From the NCBI GenBank assembly GCA_034104265.1, contig JAXEEE010000158.1, forward strand, positions 1 to 37,985: a stretch of DNA of 37,985 nucleotides. Direction: 5' to 3'. Below, one piece after another: positions 25,860 to 34,195 of the stretch. A program made the position numbers and the translations under genes. This stretch comes from UBA11524 sp034104265. Its GTDB lineage: Bacteria > Bacillota > Clostridia > Christensenellales > Aristaeellaceae. How positions within the stretch are numbered: position 1 is the first letter of the stretch; each line of letters begins with the position of its first letter. The notes beneath the pieces were generated by a model. That model was not told the DNA's origin. It saw nothing but the letters and a program-made list of their open reading frames with translations, and ran no database searches.

Positions 25860-26957
25860 TTACGGTGCAGGGGCAGCCGTTGGCTCCAGCGGGAACACCT
25901 CATCCTCCGGCAGCTGCCACAGGGGCAGGAGCCTGCCGATGACAATGAACCGCGCGTTCTCAAAGGAATACGCACAGGTGGACATGGTGACCAGCCGATC
26001 CGTGGGCAGCACCTCCACGGCGGTGGCGAAGTTCGACTTCCGTTTCGCCTCCGCGACGAAACGCGCCATGTCTTCCTCATCGCTGATGGCGATATCGTAG
26101 CAATGGTCGGTGCTGGAGGTGGTATATCCCGCGAACAGCTCCAGGATGCTGATTTCCTTCCCGCTCATCACCAGCATGTAGGGGTGGGAGGCGTAAAAGG
26201 CCTGGGCGGCGAACTCGTCCAGCTGGCCGAACATGCCTTCGTTGCGCATGTGGTGGCCGTAGATCAGCGTGTTGGGGTCCTGGAAGTCGTGCAGATTCCG
26301 GTAGTCGATGAACAGGGTGCCGCTGGCGTTCTTCTCCCCGTTGAACATGGTGGACAGGTAGCGGTCGTTGTCCGCGCCGTGCACCACGGGGTAGTCGATG
26401 TTCATCCCGGCGCAGTACAGCCAGCAGGCGTAATCGCCGTTCATCTCCAGCAGGGACACGTGGTCGATTTCCGCCATCCACGCCCGGCACAATTCCTGTG
26501 TCACCGCCAGGCAGCTGTCCATGTCCGTGCCGCCCAGGGGTTCCAGCAGGGCCAGGTAAGCCGCGCCCTGGGGATTCGCCTGCATGGCCTCATAGGCCGT
26601 TGTCAGGGCCAGTCGCTTTTCCTCCTGGGCCTGCGCCCAGTCCTCTGGCATGGCGGTGGGCTCCGGCAGCAGAGCGAGGTCTTCCGCCGCATCCTCCGCC
26701 GGGACGAAGGCTTCCATCAGCCAGGGCAGGGTTTCCGCCCGGTAGGCGGCCTGTTCATCATTCCGCTGCTGAAGCGCCTCCTTGCCCAGGCCTTTGCGGG
26801 CAGCCTTCTCCTCGGCCTCGGTGGTACCGGCTGCTGCTGCGAACAGCTGCTCTATCGCAGCGTGCAGCTCATCCCGGGGGAGCAGCGGCTCCTCCTCCGC
26901 CCAGGCGCAGCCCGTCAGCAGCATCAGGGTCAGCAGCGCGGAAAGCAGTTTTTTCAT
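25860..26957 (-). CDS. srtB: Class B sortase
   Basis: A 365-residue extracellular transpeptidase that cuts a sorting signal and joins the protein to peptidoglycan. The sortase core is C-terminal: NIDYPVVHGADNDRYL, GTLFIDYRN, YGHHM with His235, TMSTC with Cys328 and Arg336 in FENAR. The spacing and helix between strands fit class B. The N-terminus is unusual: LLTGC (Cys17) looks like a lipobox, and about 150 Glu/Ala-rich residues precede the core. It is coupled by ATGA overlap to the 59-residue gene upstream and ends the operon. Confidence 0.9.
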   Translation of the reverse strand: MKKLLSALLTLMLLTGCAWAEEEPLLPRDELHAAIEQLFAAAAGTTEAEEKAARKGLGKEALQQRNDEQAAYRAETLPWLMEAFVPAEDAAEDLALLPEPTAMPEDWAQAQEEKRLALTTAYEAMQANPQGAAYLALLEPLGGTDMDSCLAVTQELCRAWMAEIDHVSLLEMNGDYACWLYCAGMNIDYPVVHGADNDRYLSTMFNGEKNASGTLFIDYRNLHDFQDPNTLIYGHHMRNEGMFGQLDEFAAQAFYASHPYMLVMSGKEISILELFAGYTTSSTDHCYDIAISDEEDMARFVAEAKRKSNFATAVEVLPTDRLVTMSTCAYSFENARFIVIGRLLPLWQLPEDEVFPLEPTAAPAP

Positions 26958-27133
26958 GCCCGCAGCCCCCTCAGCATGGGCAGCGCACCCCGCAGGCTGC
27001 CGTAGAATTCATCGCTGACGCTGTACTCCCGCTGCTTCCACACGATCACCGCCACCACCGCGATCAGCGCGATCACCAGCGCCACGATGAGGATAGTCAG
27101 CCAGTGTCCGCCTTTTTTGCCACGTTTTTTCAT
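26954..27133 (-). CDS. 59-residue single-pass membrane protein
   Basis: A short protein with a Lys/Arg/Gly-rich start (MKKRGKKGGHW) and one strong membrane helix (about residues 12-32, rich in Ile, Val, Ala). A tail ending PMLRGLRA follows. AAGGAG sits five bases before the ATG, and the TGA overlaps the sortase ATG, so it is almost surely translated with the sortase. I do not recognise the family; a helper or anchor for the sortase is a guess from context. Confidence 0.75.
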   Translation of the reverse strand: MKKRGKKGGHWLTILIVALVIALIAVVAVIVWKQREYSVSDEFYGSLRGALPMLRGLRA

Positions 27134-27202
27134 AGTCGCTCCTTACGGCAGGAGGCCGGGAGCGTATCAGCCCCGGCCTCCCCTGTTGAATCAATGAACT
27201 TG

Positions 27203-27826
27203 TCAGGCTTCCTTCCTGCGCTTGCGCTGCAGGACGATCAGCACGATCACCGCCGCAGCCAGCAGGGCCGCCGCGCCGATCCACAGTCCGGCCTGGAACC
27301 AGTCGCCGGTATGGACGGAGGGATCCTCGGGGATTTCCTCCACCATGAACGTCCACGGCACCACGCCGATGGCGCCCATGTACTGGTTGCCCATTTCCGT
27401 GGGCACGGTGAGGGTGACGGTCAACTCAGTGCTGCCGGCCTTCTTGAAGGTGCCCAGGAGGGTGTTGTTGGTCAGCTGCGCGGTCTCGGAGGGAGCCGCG
27501 TCGAAGATTTCCTTATCCTTGCAGTCTACGGTCATGGCCAGCTGGCTGAGGAAATCCTTGTGAATGTCGCTGACAGGCAGCGCGCGCAAGTAGATACGCA
27601 CCTGCTTGTCGGAAGCATTCTGCACGCGGATGGTCTGGGTGATGGTATCGCCGGGCAGCACGCCCTTGAAGTTCTCGAACAGGTCGCTGTCGGAATACTC
27701 GCTGCCGGGGATGAAGACGAACTTCTCCGCGCCGCCCTCATAGGTAACCGCCGCAGCCGCCATGGCGGAGCCGCACAGGGCCGCCGCCAGCAGGAGGGCC
27801 AGGCAAATGCTGATGATCTTCTTCAT
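27203..27826 (-). CDS. Surface protein with sortase-like C-terminal tail
   Basis: A 207-residue exported protein. A signal peptide (to about Ala22-Ala25) is followed by a beta-rich domain (VLPGDTITQTIRVQN, IYLRALP). The end is built like a sorting signal: SVHTGD at 170-175, a hydrophobic stretch GLWIGAAALLAAAVIVLIVL, then QRKRRKEA. The pentapeptide is not LPXTG, but TG followed by a helix and basic tail fits a non-standard class B target. ATG 27826 is ten bases after AAGGAGG; TTG 27835 is an alternative. It lies between the fifth cargo gene and the sortase pair. Confidence 0.8.
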   Translation of the reverse strand: MKKIISICLALLLAAALCGSAMAAAAVTYEGGAEKFVFIPGSEYSDSDLFENFKGVLPGDTITQTIRVQNASDKQVRIYLRALPVSDIHKDFLSQLAMTVDCKDKEIFDAAPSETAQLTNNTLLGTFKKAGSTELTVTLTVPTEMGNQYMGAIGVVPWTFMVEEIPEDPSVHTGDWFQAGLWIGAAALLAAAVIVLIVLQRKRRKEA

Positions 27827-27841
27827 TTTGCTCAAGCCTCC

Positions 27842-28369
27842 TTACTTGCTGATGGTGCCGTCATTGGCAACCGTTACACCCCAGGCGTTTTGAACGACAC
27901 TCGCGGGTTCAGATTGAATGCCTTGCGCCACGATGGTCATTTCCAAATGCGCACCTTCAGGGCCGTCTCCTGCCGTGTAGGATTCCAGAAGCGTGACTGA
28001 AGCCCCCGCTGCAACTGGCTGTTTGTAGTAGTAATAGCCATCACTGCCGACATCCCATGTGGATATGACCTTCAGTCGATCATAATCATTCCAGGGAGCT
28101 ACTACCTTACCATCCTTAACCCAATTAGCAACGACAGCTACACGAATGTATGCCGTAGTATTGCCAGTGTTGGTGATTTGAACATTCTTCTTCTCGTTCC
28201 CAGTTACCGTATCAGATACACTAACCGTCACCTTACCAGGCGTGAAGGTATTGGTCACAGCATTCGTTTGGGTGACCAGGTAAGCCATGGTGCCGCCGAC
28301 GGCGCAGGTCAGCAGGAGCGCGACCAGGGCAAGCGCCAGAATTGTTTTCGTCTTATTCATACGTTTCAT
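27842..28369 (-). CDS. SipW-type cargo protein (TasA/camelysin-like signal), fifth of five
   Basis: A 175-residue protein with the SipW-dependent signal: a hydrophobic helix, then GGTMAYLVTQTNAVTNTFTPG. The mature part is beta-rich (VSVSDTVTG, VQITNTGNTTAYIRVAVV) and has DGYYYY, shared with the 33437-34039 protein. The C-terminus carries AQGIQSE...AWG, like the other cargo proteins. It probably forms or caps an extracellular fibre. GGAGGTGA precedes ATG 28369. It begins 15 bases after the adhesin stop. Its mature region is somewhat AT-richer than its neighbours. Confidence 0.85.
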   Translation of the reverse strand: MKRMNKTKTILALALVALLLTCAVGGTMAYLVTQTNAVTNTFTPGKVTVSVSDTVTGNEKKNVQITNTGNTTAYIRVAVVANWVKDGKVVAPWNDYDRLKVISTWDVGSDGYYYYKQPVAAGASVTLLESYTAGDGPEGAHLEMTIVAQGIQSEPASVVQNAWGVTVANDGTISK

Positions 28370-28384
28370 TCCTGCTCACCTCCG

Positions 28385-31321
28385 TCAGTCGTTTGCACCC
28401 GAGCTTGTTGTTCCGGTACCAAACACATTCACTGCGTAGTTATCCCCGCCAAGCCAGTAGGGGTTCGGGTCCTTGTTTGTGATCGTCACACTTGTTCCAC
28501 CAACCACAATTGTGTCATTCGACTTGACCACTTCACTTGAACCGTACCGCCAGGTCCACCCATTCTGCTCAGTGATGGTGTACCCCGTGCCGACAAGCAC
28601 ATCCTTGATTGTTGCGGACTTGTCATCAGCCAGCGCAATCGTGTACGTCTCCTTACCACTCTTGGTGGTCACCACGACTGTGAAGATCGCCATCTCCTGG
28701 TCTTCAGTGCCAGCATAGGCGTACACGTCAAGGCCCTTCTTCGTGATGGTCAGATCAGCAACGATGTTCGTCACGTGGAGGAGGAACTCCGGTTTGTCAG
28801 TTAAATCATCCCAACCACACTGAACATCCTTCGCACATTCCACATGTTTGAAGGTGACGTATTCGGAAACATCCGTTTCGTCAATCTTGACCGTGACATT
28901 GACAGGAATATCAGCCGTAGCGATGATCTTACCGTTCTTATCAATGTCCGCTTCAACGTAGGAGTATTCCTTCTCAAGCGTAGGATCATTCTCAAGCGTA
29001 GGCTCATTGCCGGTCATCTGTACGCCGGTATCCGTAGACTTCCTTTCACCATGCTTCCAGACCAAACCACGGTAATTGTTGCCTTTGCCTGTATCTTCGA
29101 AGTATGTCGGGAAGCTGTGCGTACTGAGGTATTCCACCACGGAGTCCGCGAAGGTCATTTCAGGCTTGAAGACGTTGATGTTGGCTTTATCTTCGCCAGA
29201 CTTTTTCGATGCAGCTTCACCAACGCTATTCGATACGGCTTTCTCTTTCGGAGCAACGGTGCAGGTGATTACAAACTGACAGTCATCCTTCAGATCATTC
29301 AGCTCGGTTATCGGATCACCGCTCTCTTTGGTGACGCTGGAGGTAATATTCACGTATGCGTTATGCCAAGGTTTAAGGCCGAAGTTATCTGCGGCCGGAT
29401 CAAGATCGATCTCAACCTTATCGGTCTCAACCTTGCCGCACATCGCAGTAGCACCAGCCTTCAGCGCATTCTCCGTGAGATCGCCCAGCAGGTAGACGTT
29501 CTTGTCCTGGGCATCGACGGTGATGTCCGCGATGGGCACATTCACCTGGGGGCTGGTGAACGTCTCAATGGGCGTTGCGGCATCGCTACTCGCGTACACG
29601 CCGGAGTTAGCACCATTGGTGGGCACGTTGTTGCCGCCAAGGAAGCCCTCACGCACCTGGATGGGGATTTCAATGATCAGCTTCCTGCCATAGAAATCGC
29701 CGGATGCATCGGGATCAGTATCCGTTCTACCATGCTCGCGCTTTTCATCAACGTAATATAGGCTAAAGTTGAAACCCGTAACAGAAACAGTATTATCCTT
29801 AATCGTGACTTGATAATTTGCTTCCTGAGGCTCCGTCCAACTGCCAGTGCTGGTGTAGTCCGAGGTATACACCTTGATGGACGATTTATTAGCATTGGTG
29901 GGCAGCTGGAAGGAGTCTGCAATGATATCCTTCACAACCGTTTCAGTACCGAGCTCAATGTTGGACTGGCCAGTCTGAATGTTGTTACTGATCGTCTGGA
30001 AAATTTTATTCAAACTTTCAGCATTATCTGCCGTTAAATAGTAATTTGAACTTGTTCTTTCTTCATTTTTTGTTATGGTAAACTTCTCATGCTGATATAC
30101 TAAATAATCTTGATTCTCATGCGTCAACCCTAACTCACTTGCATATTGGAAATTAGACGATAAGTAATTTAAGAATCTGTTCCCAGCAGGAATAGATACT
30201 TGCGAAACATCGCCCCACCATAGGATTTTTTTCCCTTCCCAAGATGCTCCAACATCACCTGATTCAGAACCATATAGTTCATTAGGATTTGCATTGGCAA
30301 AGATACCAATCGAATATACGGTTGCATCATCTGCTTTCAAATTTTTTGCAGCTTTAATTGCATTATTTGCCACTTGAACATCAAAATCTGTGTTTTCAGT
30401 GGGAATGCCATCTGTAAAGACTATGACTACTTTTTGTCTGTTTGTATTCGTGCCGCTATATTTAGGACTATCCATTAATTCTTTTGCTGAAACCATACCT
30501 GCCGCAATATTTGTTGAGGCATCACTAATTCGCTTTGGCAAACTATTTATACCATTATGAAGTATGTTTTTCCCATTTTCATCAACAAATGTCCAATCTC
30601 TTAGTACCGTTGCATTGTAACCAAATGTAACAATAGCTATACGATGATCGCCATCCACAGGATCGTATTTTTCACCAACTGAATTTATAAAATTGTTTAC
30701 AGCCTGTTTCATTGCATATTGGCGTCGATCTGTATCGCTATTTGTACTTTTACCTTCAAAATTATAGCTCATGGAACCAGATTGATCCAACACAAGAACA
30801 ATATCAACAGGGATCGATTTTTCGACCTTGTCGACAATTGTTTGACCAGTTACGTAGGTTTCAAGGCGCAGCTTATACCCATCCGTCGGATTGCCACTCA
30901 CCACTTTACTGGTATAAACTGCCTCATTATCTACAGCCGTATTGTCATTGCTATAGACTGTTGCGCGCATTAAACGCATCCTTGCAATGCCACTTACATC
31001 AACGGGAGGCATGAAGGGGCCCGCATGCGTGAAATTGACCGTCTTATAGACGGGAGGATCCAAGGACATGATGTAGTTACTCAGTGCAATACACTGGTCT
31101 TCAGACAGCAACGCAAGCATGGACTCGCGCTGCTTATTGGTTCCCAACGCCATCAGAATCGCATACTGCACCTCAGGCGTTCCTTTCACAAACTGCTCGA
31201 TTCGGCTTTCCAAAAGCGCGTTGTAATCATCCACTGTCGTGACGACTTCAGCAAGCGCAATCGTCTGGAACAGCATCAGAAGCGCCGTTAGCAGAGCCGC
31301 CAATCTGATTTTCCCATTCAT
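28385..31321 (-). CDS. Large von Willebrand A / Cna-B-type surface adhesin
   Basis: A 978-residue exported protein. A signal peptide (to about Ala24) and a helical N-region precede a vWA domain (about 172-450) with a complete MIDAS: D179-x-S181-x-S183, Thr270 and Asp304 in FTDGIP. Beta-rich repeats follow. The C-terminal Cna-B/SpaA-like domain (about 855-950) has Lys861/862, Glu918 and Asn949 in ITNKD, placed to form an isopeptide bond. There is no LPXTG, membrane helix or basic tail, so its attachment is unclear. CGGAGGGA selects ATG 31321. The vWA part lies in AT-rich DNA. Confidence 0.88.
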   Translation of the reverse strand: MNGKIRLAALLTALLMLFQTIALAEVVTTVDDYNALLESRIEQFVKGTPEVQYAILMALGTNKQRESMLALLSEDQCIALSNYIMSLDPPVYKTVNFTHAGPFMPPVDVSGIARMRLMRATVYSNDNTAVDNEAVYTSKVVSGNPTDGYKLRLETYVTGQTIVDKVEKSIPVDIVLVLDQSGSMSYNFEGKSTNSDTDRRQYAMKQAVNNFINSVGEKYDPVDGDHRIAIVTFGYNATVLRDWTFVDENGKNILHNGINSLPKRISDASTNIAAGMVSAKELMDSPKYSGTNTNRQKVVIVFTDGIPTENTDFDVQVANNAIKAAKNLKADDATVYSIGIFANANPNELYGSESGDVGASWEGKKILWWGDVSQVSIPAGNRFLNYLSSNFQYASELGLTHENQDYLVYQHEKFTITKNEERTSSNYYLTADNAESLNKIFQTISNNIQTGQSNIELGTETVVKDIIADSFQLPTNANKSSIKVYTSDYTSTGSWTEPQEANYQVTIKDNTVSVTGFNFSLYYVDEKREHGRTDTDPDASGDFYGRKLIIEIPIQVREGFLGGNNVPTNGANSGVYASSDAATPIETFTSPQVNVPIADITVDAQDKNVYLLGDLTENALKAGATAMCGKVETDKVEIDLDPAADNFGLKPWHNAYVNITSSVTKESGDPITELNDLKDDCQFVITCTVAPKEKAVSNSVGEAASKKSGEDKANINVFKPEMTFADSVVEYLSTHSFPTYFEDTGKGNNYRGLVWKHGERKSTDTGVQMTGNEPTLENDPTLEKEYSYVEADIDKNGKIIATADIPVNVTVKIDETDVSEYVTFKHVECAKDVQCGWDDLTDKPEFLLHVTNIVADLTITKKGLDVYAYAGTEDQEMAIFTVVVTTKSGKETYTIALADDKSATIKDVLVGTGYTITEQNGWTWRYGSSEVVKSNDTIVVGGTSVTITNKDPNPYWLGGDNYAVNVFGTGTTSSGAND
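29950..30970. other. AT-rich island inside the adhesin gene
   Basis: Stretches such as 30001-30120 are only about 25-27% GC by hand count, while flanking genes are near or above 60%. The boundaries roughly match the vWA domain. Reading frame and MIDAS residues are intact. Confidence 0.75.
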
Positions 31322-31352
31322 GATTCGGTCCCTCCGATCTGTGTCTGCTGGT

Positions 31353-33416
31353 TTACTCTGCCGCAGCATCGCTCACAGGCTGCAGCGCGCCGCTGGCGTA
31401 GTCCAGCTTCGCCACCACCAGGCCTGTGGCTTCGTCAATCACGTAGCCGGTCGTTTCATCCACACGCGCCATGGGCATGCCGTTGTACACGTACACCAGC
31501 GCATCGCCCTCGCGCACCAGCGCGTCCAGGTTGCCCGCGGCCAGCGCACGCACCAGCATCTCCTCGGTCACGTCAACCTCATTCATCCAGGCAACGTAGG
31601 TTTCCTCCAGCAGGTAGACCGCGTCGCTGATCTGCTCCGCGCCCTCCGCGTCCACCGCCACGCAGCGGTAGGCGTAACGCAGCGCATCCATGCTGACGTA
31701 GAAGGCCAGGTCGCTGCCCGTGGCGCCCTCAATGTTCACCCAGACCAGCGCGCCGTTCTCGTCAAGATAGCCCTGCTGCCACTGGTAGCCCACTGCATCC
31801 GCCACGGCATAGGTCAGCGAGGTGGTCTCGTCGCCCAGCGTCCAGGCGCTCACGGGCTGAACCACTTGAGGCTGCTCTTCCTCCAGATCCGTGCCGGTGG
31901 CGGGGATTTCCTCCTCCAGGTCCGTGCCGGTGGCGGGGGCCTCGGTTTCCACAGGCACCTCAATGGGCGCCGCGGGATCCTCGATCACCGTGGGGGCGTC
32001 GGTCACGACGGGCTCATCTGTCACGACGGGGGCGTCGGTCACGACGGGGGAGTCGGTCACGACGGGGGCGTCAGTCACGACGGGGGCGTCAGTCACGACA
32101 GGGGCGTCGGTCACGACGGGGGCGTCGGTCACGACGGGTTCATCGGTCACAACGGGCTCATCGGTCACGACGGGGGCGTCGGTCACGACGGGTTCATCAG
32201 TCACAACGGGGGCGTCAGTCACGACGGGCTCATCAGTCACGACGGGGGCGTCAGTCACGACGGGTTCCTGCGTCACCTCGGGGGACTTGGTGGGCGCGGG
32301 CTTGGACAGGGTCACGAAATCAGCACGGATATAGCCGCTCACACCGTCGTAGGTCACGGCGTACCAGATCTCGCCCTTGTCGTTCTTTGCCGCGCCGGTG
32401 ACCAGCAGCTCGCTGCCGAACTTCTTCACGCGGCCAACGCGCTCGCTGTCGGTGGTGGGCTCAGCGCGCATGTTCACATCGCTGGCGCACAGATAGGCCG
32501 TCTCGCCGCCCTCGGCGATGGCGGGCACATCATCAGGCATGACATTCTCAATCTTCGCCAGCTCAACCAGCTTGGTGGTATCGGCATAACCAATGATGCT
32601 CGCGTCGTTCAACGCGTAGCTGCGGCGGGCCACCTGGCCGTCCACATCGCCCTCGATGGTGGCGATGCCGTCGCCGTTCACCTGCTCCACCACGCCCACA
32701 TGCTGGGCAGCGGCTTCGCCGTTATTGTTGAAGAAAACCAGGTCGCCAGCCTTGGGGGCATAACCGCTGCGGACATATGCGCCCATATTGTCGATGGCGC
32801 TCATGGTGCCGGCGGGATTGGAAGCATAAGGATAATCGTTGCTGGGGATGCCCGCGTACTTCAGCACGAAGCCCACGAACATGGCGCTCCATTCCTGATC
32901 GGCAGACTCGCCGTACCAGGCAGCGTAGCGGACATAGCCGTTCTTCGCGGCATAGCCCACCTGGGTGGCAGCCACGGCCACAATGTCATTGGCCCAGTCG
33001 CCGGTCAGCACAGCGGAGGACACAGACCTTGCCCACACCTCGGAGGACTCGCGCTCCACGGCAGGAGCGTCGGTGGCGGGAACATCCGTGGCGGGAACAT
33101 CGGTGGCGGGAACATCCGTTGCAGAAACATCCGCAGCGGGTTCATTGGTGGCAGGAACGTCCGTGGCGGGAGCATCCGCAGCGGGGGTATTGTCCGCGGG
33201 AACATCCGTGGCGGGCGCGCCAGCGGCGGGGGTGTCCGTGGCGGGGGCAGCCGTCACAGGCACGTCCGTGGGCGCAGTGGTCACCTCAACAGAGGGCGCG
33301 GGCGTCACGGTATTCAGGTCAGAGGCGGTGGCAGCGCCGTCAGCCTGTGCCACGGGGACGATGGTCATCGCCAGCATGCACAGCAGGGTCAGGCATGCCA
33401 ATAATCTGCGTTTCAC
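31353..33416 (-). CDS. CHAP-like / SH3 repeat surface protein with altered catalytic Cys
   Basis: A 687-residue exported protein. In order: signal peptide (to about Ala25), a Pro/Ala/Thr/Asp repeat (58-120), a CHAP-like domain (about 135-285), an SH3-like domain (about 307-370), fifteen PVVTD-type hexapeptides (385-474), two copies of PATGTDLEEE, and a C-terminal Ig-like region. In CHAP enzymes the Cys lies in a W-C-A-x-F-V motif; here it reads EWSAMFV, so Ser177 replaces it, while His239 in QHVGVV is kept. It is probably a wall-binding scaffold rather than a hydrolase. The start is GTG 33416, nine bases after AAGGAGG. No wall anchor is seen. Confidence 0.85.
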   Translation of the reverse strand: MKRRLLACLTLLCMLAMTIVPVAQADGAATASDLNTVTPAPSVEVTTAPTDVPVTAAPATDTPAAGAPATDVPADNTPAADAPATDVPATNEPAADVSATDVPATDVPATDVPATDAPAVERESSEVWARSVSSAVLTGDWANDIVAVAATQVGYAAKNGYVRYAAWYGESADQEWSAMFVGFVLKYAGIPSNDYPYASNPAGTMSAIDNMGAYVRSGYAPKAGDLVFFNNNGEAAAQHVGVVEQVNGDGIATIEGDVDGQVARRSYALNDASIIGYADTTKLVELAKIENVMPDDVPAIAEGGETAYLCASDVNMRAEPTTDSERVGRVKKFGSELLVTGAAKNDKGEIWYAVTYDGVSGYIRADFVTLSKPAPTKSPEVTQEPVVTDAPVVTDEPVVTDAPVVTDEPVVTDAPVVTDEPVVTDEPVVTDAPVVTDAPVVTDAPVVTDAPVVTDSPVVTDAPVVTDEPVVTDAPTVIEDPAAPIEVPVETEAPATGTDLEEEIPATGTDLEEEQPQVVQPVSAWTLGDETTSLTYAVADAVGYQWQQGYLDENGALVWVNIEGATGSDLAFYVSMDALRYAYRCVAVDAEGAEQISDAVYLLEETYVAWMNEVDVTEEMLVRALAAGNLDALVREGDALVYVYNGMPMARVDETTGYVIDEATGLVVAKLDYASGALQPVSDAAAE
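31995..32264 (-). repeat. 18-bp in-frame tandem repeats (15 units)
   Basis: Fifteen consecutive copies of an 18-base unit encoding P-V-V-T-D-(A/E/S). The repeats differ mainly at the sixth codon, so unit number could change by slippage without breaking the frame. Confidence 0.93.
33057..33245 (-). repeat. 15-bp-type in-frame repeats near the N-terminus
   Basis: Imperfect units encoding PATDV or close variants over residues 58-120, forming a flexible spacer between the signal peptide and the CHAP-like domain. Confidence 0.85.
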
Positions 33417-33436
33417 TTTGCAATCCCTCCTTGCGG

Positions 33437-34039
33437 TTACTCAGCGTCAGCCCAGCCCACGGCGGTCATGGGGGAGTCGCCATTGTTGCGGCTCTGCACG
33501 GCCTGGGCACGGACGGTAATCTCCACGCGGGCGTTCATGTAGTCATTGCCCATCTCGGGCTCGAAGGTGACGGTGGTGAACAGGGGCTCGGTGGTCTCGC
33601 CGGCGTCGAGCGCGGTGTTGTAATAGTAGTAGCCATCGTCGCCGAGGGTCCAGTCGGTATCGTTGATGTCGAGGGTGATGTGCTCGAAGGTCAGCTGAGC
33701 ATTGACGCCCTCAGCGGGGGTAATGGCCTTGTCCAGGGCGATGCGGAGGAAGAACTCAACCCCGCCCACATTCTCCACGGTGACGACCTTATCCACCACC
33801 ATGCCGGGCATGATGTTGTCGAGGCCCTCCTCGGGGAAGGGTTCGCCGCCGGTGGTTGTTTCATGCAGCGCCATGTCCAGCACGCCGGTGGTGATAACGT
33901 TGTAGGCGGTCTCCTCGGCGGTGAAGTAGGCGAGGGTGCCGGTGGCGGTCACCGCGGCGACGCACAGCGCCAGTGCCAGCAGGACGAGTCGGCGCTTCCG
34001 GGAACCGTTGGCAGGATGGTTGCGGATGTTGTTCTCCAT
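33437..34039 (-). CDS. SipW-type cargo protein, fourth of five
   Basis: A 200-residue protein. A basic start (NGSRKRRLVLLAL) and hydrophobic helix lead into TGTLAYFTAEETAYNVITTG, a variant of the SipW signal. The mature part is beta-rich (DKVVTVENVGGVEFFLRIAL) and has DGYYYYN and LFTTVTF. The C-terminus VRAQAVQSRN...VGWAD fits the shared AxAxQ...AW pattern loosely. AAAGGAG six bases before ATG 34039 sets the start. Twenty bases separate it from the CHAP-like gene; a 156-base gap with a strong hairpin lies upstream. Confidence 0.85.
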   Translation of the reverse strand: MENNIRNHPANGSRKRRLVLLALALCVAAVTATGTLAYFTAEETAYNVITTGVLDMALHETTTGGEPFPEEGLDNIMPGMVVDKVVTVENVGGVEFFLRIALDKAITPAEGVNAQLTFEHITLDINDTDWTLGDDGYYYYNTALDAGETTEPLFTTVTFEPEMGNDYMNARVEITVRAQAVQSRNNGDSPMTAVGWADAE

Positions 34040-34112
34040 GGTGATCTCCTTTACACGCCACAAAATGTTGTGGTTCATTTTGGATAACAGGCCCAAATTG
34101 GAAATGTCCATA

Positions 34113-34157
34113 GGCCATGCGAAGCCATCCGGGCCAGCCGGATAGCTTTGCATGGCC
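34113..34157. promoter_or_regulatory. Long stem-loop between the third and fourth cargo genes
   Basis: GGCCATGC at 34113-34120 pairs with GCATGGCC at 34150-34157. An inner AAGCC-ATCCGG stem pairs with CCGGAT-AGCTT around a small loop. A GCCCC/GGGGC hairpin follows at about 34159-34172. There is no T run, so RNA processing or stability control is more likely than termination. Confidence 0.6.
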
Positions 34158-34195
34158 CGCCCCCGAAGGGGCGAGGCCGAAGGGGTTGGGTTGGA

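Noticed and set aside
31995..32264. Possible CRISPR array
   Set aside because: Units are 18 bases, contiguous and in frame, with no spacers.
31239..33404. 721-codon plus-strand frame with GHDGG-type repeats
   Set aside because: Antisense of the CHAP-like repeat protein; the repeats simply mirror the 18-base units.
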